From assembly GCA_015143295.1 (NCBI GenBank), contig CM026568.1, positions 22,512,607-22,576,606 of the forward strand: a DNA stretch of 64,000 nucleotides. Reading direction: 5' to 3'. The DNA is from Tetracentron sinense. Lineage: Eukaryota > Streptophyta > Magnoliopsida > Trochodendrales > Trochodendraceae. How positions within the stretch are numbered: the stretch's first letter is position 1; the number at the start of each line of letters is the position of its first letter. The notes below the pieces were generated by a model. That model was given only the letters and a program-made list of their open reading frames with translations. It did not search any database and had not been told where the DNA came from. The position numbers were made by a program, and so were the translations under genes. This document shows, one piece after another, positions 58,819 to 64,000 of the stretch.

Positions 58819-59493
58819 CAGGGGCGGAGCCAGGATTTTCTAGTAGTAGGGGCACGTGATGAGGGATGGAGGTTTGGGGTCGTAGCCCCTGAATTTTTTT
58901 TAATAACTAAGTTTGTGGGTCATTTTGCTCATACATTTCGTACATATCTTACGAGTATTATATATTTTTCTTTGTTTACAGTAAAGTGAGGGATGGGGGT
59001 TCAGGGGCGTAACCCCCGAATTTTTTTTTAATGATTTAAGTTTCTTGGCCATTTCACACATGTCTTATGGGTATTATATATTTTTCTTTATTTACAAGAA
59101 AGTTATCCCCTTGGCCCATGGCTCTGTACCATTAAATAGCATAATATAAAAGATATATGATTTCAATAGTCAAGGAATGTTACCCCTTGCCATATAACTA
59201 TACCTAATATATAATTAAATAAAATAGTATAACTTTTTATGGTCAATTGCCCCTTACCATAATTACGCACAATAAAATAATTAAACAACTTAGTATAAAA
59301 ATAATTTTTAAAAGTACAATGGCACCTTCATGGAGATCGTTCACACTCAATTGTGATGGAACTCGGAGAGAGTTCAATTGCACCCATAGGTCAACTCATA
59401 TCCCTTCTAACCTCTATTAACTGTGGTTAAGATTTACTAATTCTTAGGGTTCGATAAACAATATACCCTTGGTTTTTAGAAGAAAAAAAAAAT

Positions 59494-59532
<39 letters not shown>

Positions 59533-59737
59533 TAACATTTTCTATTATTTTCTTGATAAAATTTATATTGTTGATCATAAGAGTTAGTGAATCTTAACCA
59601 CAGTTAACAAAGGTTAAAAGAGACATGTGTTGACATGTAGGTGTGAATGAACTCTCCCCAAGTTCAATCGCATAAGGGAAATTTTTTTTTCCAAAAATTC
59701 AGTGGGGGCACAGGCCCCCACCTGGCTCCACCCTCTG
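58819..59737. mobile_element. hAT element of the same family nested in 58454-60007
   Basis: Begins CAGGGGCGGAGCCAGGATTT and ends near ...CCCACCTGGCTCCACCCTCTG. Interior matches 53209-54810 closely (cattttgctcatac, tacatatctta, the 'taaccacagtta' and 'agttcaattgca' segments). The 8-bp duplication is not visible, and a SINE abuts the right end. (TA)n at 59498-59528. Confidence 0.78.
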
Positions 59738-59860
59738 GAGTCAGGGTATTGGTGGGTTAGAACTCAAGGGTGGGCACTCCCCGCACCAGGACTTGAACAC
59801 GAGTCACTGCTCCCCAAAGGGAGATACACTACCACTGGGGCAACCCAGGTGTGTATATAA
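59738..59860 (-). mobile_element. tRNA-derived SINE
   Basis: On the - strand reads as a tRNA-like head: GGGTTGCCCCAGTGGTAGTG (A-box region), then GTGTTCAAGTCCTGGTGCGG (B box, consensus GGTTCRANTCC). Followed by GAGTGCCCACCC and a short tail into the hAT element. Too diverged and without anticodon pairing to be a working tRNA. Confidence 0.72.
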
Positions 59861-60274
59861 TTATTAAATTTAAGAGGACATGGTAGCTACAAATAGACGA
59901 AATAGCCCACAAACTTGACCCTCAAAAAAAAGAAAAAATCGGGGCGTAACCCCATGCCCACATTATTAGCTATTTACCCCCTACAAGAAAATCCTGCTCC
60001 GTCCCTGCCTCTGATAGCTTCAACCGGATCACATATCTATCATATGTTTTTTTATAAAGTAAAATAAAATTTTAAAGTGGGATGCTTCCTTGTCTTTTTT
60101 TTTTCCTTTTTTTTTTTTTTGGTGGATGCTTCCTTGTCGGGTAGATTTTCCGCAAGAATTTTGATCAGCTCAGATTTTTCAAATATCCACGGTGTGATCA
60201 GTTTCACCTCCTTTTCCCTTTTGAGTAATTGAGAGAGCAATTTTTCAAATATTTCCTGTATGATCAGTTCTACC

Positions 60275-60543
60275 TCATCGACTCAGATGAACTACAAGGG
60301 AAACAAGGCAAAGGCAAAGAGAACCACTGAGAAAGACTAGTCCAATGGCTGTACCAACTAAACCAACAAGCTCTAAGGTCTCTGATAATTTGGCATCCCT
60401 TTTGAGTTTATGATCATAACCAGATGGATAATACCATCCATCTTCGACTCTGCAACATCTCTCTAACCTATACTTCGTCTTCACCTCCTCTATTCTCTCT
60501 CTTAGAACACCCAAGTTTGCGTCCACCATGTTCATGGACTTTC
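60275..60543 (-). CDS. Small membrane protein gene, exon 2 with stop
   Basis: Completes Gly, then KSMNMVDANLGVLRERIEEV to VSLVVHLSR and stop at 60277-60275. Carries the conserved-looking charged domain and the membrane span. The intron (60544-61263, 720 bp) contains a SINE-like repeat and a CACTA MITE. Confidence 0.82.
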
Positions 60544-61378
60544 CTGTGTAGCAAAATATTAAGAAATAAATTCAGACATAAAAATTAAGCATGTCATCCT
60601 GTCACGATCTCAAATAGATAAATATTTAGATTGTGTCATTCCCATCGGTTTGGGTTCTTGGAATTAATGGTTGCGTCTGGGTATGCATCAATTGGTATCA
60701 CCATGTCTCGGGTTTGAGTCACGGAAAGGATTACCTGAGGAGAGCTACAGAAAAAATCCTGAGAATTGTCCCTCCTTAGGGAGGACTACGGAAAAAAAAT
60801 CCTGAGAATTGTCCTGCCCTAGAGTGAGAGCTTCTGAGGATATCAGATGTGGAGGTACTGGTGGTATATTACGATCTCAAATAGATAAATACTTAGATTG
60901 TGTCATTCCCATCGGTCCGGGCTTTTGGAATTACCAGGTTGTGTCTAGGTACACATCAATCCAATTCTGACAAGAGAAAAATTTTAGATTTCGATAAATA
61001 AGCAACATTCCTTTTTTTATCTGAACACTATAAGAAATTTGCCAATTAGGCGTAGAAATTTAGCAACGGAAAGAAATATGACGATTAGGCACGGACATGC
61101 TTATATTTTCATCACAAACACCTCACCAATATGACCAACAGAATAGCGACGGTTTTCCGTCGCTAAAGGTATTAGCGACGTGTATATAAGCATTACCGAC
61201 GGTTTGAATCCGTGCCTAATCGTTAATTTCTATTGGTGGAAGAAATTTTGAAATCATAATTACCTTTGTCGCCGAAGCTCTGAGCTTTCGCGTGTGGGTA
61301 ATTGCAGACCGTACTCACCTTATGCTTCAGACAGGCTCTGGTTGTGCCATAGGAACATGATAGAGCAGAGGATGTCAT
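60275..61378 (-). CDS. Small single-span membrane protein, two exons, probably organelle-targeted
   Basis: Exon 1 61378-61264 (115 bp), exon 2 60543-60275 (269 bp), joining in phase 1 to a 127-residue protein. Donor AAAG|GTAATT and acceptor CTACACAG on the - strand fit well. Residues 1-38 (MTSSALSCSYGTTRACLKHK...) are hydroxylated, basic and free of acids until Asp37, like a transit peptide. Residues 40-95 form a charged region (NLGVLRERIEEVKTKYRLER, CCRVEDGWYYPSGYDHKLKR), then a hydrophobic span (LVGLVGTAIGLVFLSGSLCL, CLVSLVVHL) close to the C-terminus. It resembles a small uncharacterised land-plant protein family as far as I recall; function unknown. The Met at 61376-61378 is preferred over one 27 codons upstream because a TATAAAA candidate lies between them. 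Convergent with DEGP7. Confidence 0.8.
60610..60960 (+). mobile_element. SINE-like repeat in the small gene's intron
   Basis: Same series as 57790-58090: GGGTTTGAGTCACGG near 60709-60723, then a duplicated 'tac(a/g)gaaaaaa(aa)tcctgagaattgtcc' (60747-60777 and 60788-60814), then 'gagagcttctgaggatatcagatg'. A flanking segment 'acgatctcaaatagataaata ... cattcccatcgg' occurs on both sides (60604-60650 and 60873-60915), which may be a partial second copy. Confidence 0.55.
61026..61238. mobile_element. CACTA-type MITE (TSD GAA)
   Basis: 213 bp. Left end CACTATAAGAAATTTGCCAA and, inverted, CACCAATAGAAATTAACGAT. 3-bp duplication GAA (61023-61025 and 61239-61241). The interior contains 'gattaggcacgg', 'gacggttttccgtcgcta' and 'tagcgac', typical of plant CACTA MITEs. 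Lies in the small gene's intron, 25 bases inside the donor. Confidence 0.85.
61264..61378 (-). CDS. Small membrane protein gene, exon 1
   Basis: Start Met plus 37 residues and the first base of a split Gly codon. Serine/threonine/lysine-rich with two Cys, transit-peptide-like. Donor at 61263-61262 on the - strand. Confidence 0.75.
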
Positions 61379-61418
61379 GGCGTTCAGTTCTGGAGTTGTT
61401 CCTAGAGTTGTGAATTGC

Positions 61419-61426
61419 GTTTTATA
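61419..61426 (-). promoter_or_regulatory. Candidate TATA box for the small membrane protein gene
   Basis: TATAAAAC on the - strand, about 40 bases before the chosen ATG at 61378. It would give a very short 5' leader. Unproven. Confidence 0.3.
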
Positions 61427-61776
61427 CAAAGATTTATGGCTTTCTTTAATTATGATCAAATAAAATATAACTTTTTTTTACTAATATAGAGGGAATTATT
61501 GAGGGGGGATTTGTCTGAAAGTGTGGTTTGAGTTAAAGAATAGGATAATCACATTAGTTTTGAATTGTTCAAGGTTCTAAGCATGTTTAATGGCCCCACT
61601 TATGTAGTATAACAAGAAAGCCTTTGGTCAACAGATCCTAATAGGTTGAGACCCAAAAACAAAAACCAAAAAAAAGGATGTCATTCACCAATTGATAAAT
61701 CATGAGAATCAAAACAAAGTTTAAGGGGATAAACAAATGGGTTAGTGGCAAAGAACATCATCTCTTTGACAACGTC

Positions 61777-61870
61777 GTTGCACGGTGATAAGGACCTAAC
61801 CAATACACCAAAAGCCGCCGAGGGTTGCATGGTGATAAGTACCTAACCAATATGCCAAAAACCGCCGACG
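61777..61870. repeat. Tandem duplication, 2 x 47 bp
   Basis: GTTGCACGGTGATAAGGACC... at 61777 and GTTGCATGGTGATAAGTACC... at 61824, about 10 percent diverged. Part of a longer repeat-like block (61740-62100) that includes a third 'acctaatcaatacgctaaaag' echo near 62077. Confidence 0.82.
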
Positions 61871-63340
61871 TCCTCGGCAGCTCTCACTCTAGGTAGCTTT
61901 TACTTTGAGGGTAAGTAGTCATTTTCCCTTCTTTAGACAACTCACACTCTGCTCTAGGTAGCCCTCTCTGTGGCTGCTCTCACTCTGGCGATAAGTAGCT
62001 ATTTTCTGCTTCAGGTAACCCTTTCCGTGCCTCGAATTCAAGATGTGGAACATGTCTCTGATACCAAATGAAATGGACCTAATCAATACGCTAAAAGACC
62101 TGATGGAATGTGTAAGGTTAAGCCTTGTAAAGTCAAACCTTGTATCTAGCTAGGAACCTTGTATCTATTTAGGACCGTAAGGGTAGTATTCGGTGTGGGT
62201 GTTGTCGAAAGGTTTTAGGTTTTAACCTCAACCATAATCTAAAGCTGGGATAGCGAAAACACGTTGGGATTATACAAATTTCTTAACCAAGATTAAGGTG
62301 ATAACAAAGATGCTTTTTTGCATTTTACCTTCTCCGTTTCCATTAATTAGCTTTAATCTAGTTGGGAAGACTATTTACAATGATCTTGCTCTTTGGATTA
62401 AGAACAATTCATTGATCCATGTTTTTTTTTTAATGAGTTGAGTCAAAGCTATTATGTGATGGTTGATGGACTCTTATAATATTGCAGTAGAGGAGGATGA
62501 AAATGTTTAGGGATGATGAATCTGCTCATTACCAGCTAAAAGCAATGTGGTAGCCTAGATGCAATCAAGCAATAATCACCGTAATGAGGCTGTGTTTCTT
62601 TTTGGAAAATGCTTTAACTTACAAAGCATTTCCTCTATGTAACGAAATGGTCAGTCCTCATTGGTCCAAGCACCATTTTTTAACACTCACCAACTATGGT
62701 TACGATTCACTCCCCCTTAGGGTTAAGCAATCCAATCTTAGTTTTTAGAAGGAAAAAACAAAAACAAAAATTTTGAGTTTAATTTAGTTATGCTTAGCCA
62801 AGGTTAAAGGGGGTGTTAAAAGGGACACGAGGACACGACGATATTAAGTTAAGAAGCGGACCGCATGGTCCACTAATCACTGCTTTTTATAGTTGTAAAG
62901 AATATTATTTTTTAGACTGTACCTCTTGATTAAATCCAATTTGGTTAGTATTAATAGGCCCTACGTTACTTGGCAACTCTGACTATAATTTATAGTCAAT
63001 TCTACTGTCAATTGAATTGACAGGCACTTGGTATGTGTTTTTCAAATCCAACCATCCAATTCGAAAGTGGTCCTTTGATAGACATGTGGCAAAATTTTAT
63101 AGAACGCCTAATTAAACCCTAATTAGTTAGTATTAACCCTAAAGTGTATTAGATATGACAAAATGCATCTTATTAAACTTATTTAAAAACAAAATCCAAT
63201 GCGGATACACTTTCCATTTTGAGAGCCTGCCTTGTTAATTAAGACAGCTCAATCAAGATGAGGGAACTTATACATGGTGAAGAAATCTGGCATCTTTCAC
63301 AACTCCCAAATCTTATGCAATCTTATCGTTATTATTACAG
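61871..63340. other. Intergenic, no gene recognised
   Basis: Between the small - strand gene and the gene start at 63447. 62590-62840 contains 'taaccaactatggttacgattcact' and 'ttagttatgcttagccaaggtt', echoes of the 'taaccacagttagtg' segment in the CAGGGG hAT elements. Nothing coding. Confidence 0.4.
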
Positions 63341-63351
63341 ATCGATTAACA

Positions 63352-63361
63352 CTACATATAC
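63352..63361 (+). promoter_or_regulatory. Candidate TATA box
   Basis: CTACATATAC lies about 90 bases upstream of the ATG at 63447, a plausible distance for a short 5' leader. Weak match. Confidence 0.25.
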
Positions 63362-63446
63362 ATGCCAAGAGAGCACCAAACCCAAGTTTCTCAGGTAAAG
63401 AAAGGGTGTCTTATTCCAGAGTAAAATAGCAGTTTTTTGAGTGAAG

Positions 63447-63504
63447 ATGGCTAAGCTCTCTCCATCCCTCTGCTTCTTCCTAGTCCTCCTTGTTTTCATT
63501 TCAG
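63447..63504 (+). CDS. First exon of a secreted-protein gene (signal peptide), rest outside or downstream
   Basis: ATG at 63447 in context GAAGATGG opens MAKLSPSLCFFLVLLVFIS, a textbook signal peptide (Lys after Met, then a Leu/Phe/Val-rich core). A donor follows at 63505 (TCAG|GTCACT), phase 1. A short first exon that ends within the signal peptide is usual for plant defensin-like and GASA/snakin-type peptide genes, so a small Cys-rich secreted peptide is my best guess. No second exon is recognisable before the window ends. Confidence 0.5.
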
Positions 63505-63639
63505 GTCACTTAATTATCTTTCTTTTTCCTCTCTGATTTCTTGCTCCTTTCATTTTTGTCTTCCAATATTATTTAATTTCATGACCTTCATATTGTGTAT
63601 GTCAGTGTTGCAAGATATATATCTGACAAGTAATGTTGA

Positions 63640-63740
63640 TTATCTTGTATGCCCGCCTTTCTAGCGATGATGGTGAAGGTGTGCTCCTCATTAGGAGGTC
63701 CCGAGTTCAATTACCTATAGAGGGTACCTCGGATTGGTAG
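63640..63740 (+). mobile_element. SINE-like repeat (tRNA-type head)
   Basis: GATGATGGTGAAGGTGTGCT (A-box region) followed by CCGAGTTCAATTACC (B box at 63701-63715) and 'tagagggtacctcgg'. Good spacing for a polymerase III promoter; no tail visible. Confidence 0.55.
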
Positions 63741-63852
63741 AAATTCTCCTTGGCATGAAGGTTTAGTATTCACCGAGTGACACTACTAACAACTAACTGT
63801 AGATAAATGATATCTGAGTCTGCCACCAAAACAAATGTGAATGGTCTAACCA

Positions 63853-64000
63853 AACGGGGGTTGGTCCACTCCTCAAGAAGCGGAGGTCATGAGTTCGATC
63901 CCTTCCCCTTGTTGGCCACCCTTAAGAGATTTATCCCTACTTTCCTGATGCTTGTTGATTGGGGGGTTACATGTCCCCGAGGGATTAGTCAAGTGCTCTA
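63853..64000 (+). mobile_element. Au-like SINE, cut by the window end
   Basis: GGTTGGTCCACTCCTCAAGA, then GGTCATGAGTTCGATCCC (B box), then CTTGTTGGCCACCCTTAAGA, GATGCTTGTTGATTGGGGGG and 'tgtccccgagggattagtc'. From memory this resembles the widespread plant Au SINE group; the call rests on the B box and that recollection. Confidence 0.7.

Larger units (their letters stand above)
58454..60007. mobile_element. hAT element, CAGGGGCGGAGCC type, outer copy (TSD CCTCTGAT)
   Basis: 1554 bp between copies of CCTCTGAT (58446-58453 and 60008-60015). Left end TAGGAGCAGAGCCACATGGG and, inverted, CAGGGACGGAGCAGGATTTT, i.e. decayed ends of the same family as 53209-54810. It contains another family member beginning at 58819 and a SINE at about 59738-59855, so three insertions are stacked here. 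Confidence 0.85.

Noticed and set aside
59738..59860. tRNA gene on the - strand
   Set aside because: A and B boxes are recognisable, but the sequence cannot fold into a complete cloverleaf with an anticodon stem as far as I can see, and it lies within a nested transposon; called a SINE instead.
61379..61459. N-terminal extension of the small membrane protein by 27 codons
   Set aside because: The extension contains a TATAAAA candidate and reads unlike a transit peptide continuation; the downstream Met gives a normal transit-like start. Not excluded without transcript 5' ends.

Overview
This is nuclear DNA of a flowering plant. It has GT-AG introns, AT-rich non-coding sequence and a dense, nested load of plant transposons: hAT-, Mutator- and CACTA-type miniature elements, Copia and Gypsy-type LTR elements, L1-type LINEs and tRNA-derived SINEs. 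The species cannot be read from the sequence. The very long introns would fit a tree-like or early-diverging angiosperm with expanded introns, but that is a guess.

From base 1 to base 56792 the + strand carries the 3' part of one gene, DEGP7 (protease Do-like 7, DEG7). I placed 13 exons by protein match to the plant family and by splice-site and phase agreement. They total 2203 coding bases (733 residues plus stop) spread over almost 57 kb; the 5' part, with the active protease domain, lies upstream of the window. Intron lengths are 407, 16035, 5475, 3196, 78, 7343, 114, 80, 5985, 174, 12027 and 3675 bp. Five very short introns alternate with seven large ones that are full of transposons, yet no exon is broken.

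Intron contents. Intron 2 (498-16532) holds three solo LTRs of one ~2 kb family, a LINE fragment and a non-autonomous Copia-like element with a miniature hAT inside. Intron 3 holds a solo LTR of another family, a clean hAT MITE and larger repeat fragments. Intron 4 holds a foldback Mutator-type MITE. Intron 6 holds a 1 kb hAT-like element and a deleted Copia element, itself hit by a fourth copy of the ~2 kb solo LTR. Intron 9 holds retroelement fragments and four hAT-type elements. Intron 11 holds two degraded LINEs on opposite strands hit by several hAT elements, an LTR-like block and more hAT copies. Intron 12 holds a hAT element with another member of the same family inserted in it.

Downstream of DEGP7 come a tandem duplication, SINE copies and a second nested hAT composite. 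On the - strand (61378-60275), convergent with DEGP7, is a two-exon gene for a small (127 aa) single-membrane-span protein with a probable organelle transit peptide. At 63447 (+) a third gene seems to begin, with a signal-peptide exon running off the window among SINE copies. No prokaryote-type operon, CRISPR array or unusual gene system is present. The interest lies in the transposon stratigraphy, which many intact target-site duplications allow to be read in detail.
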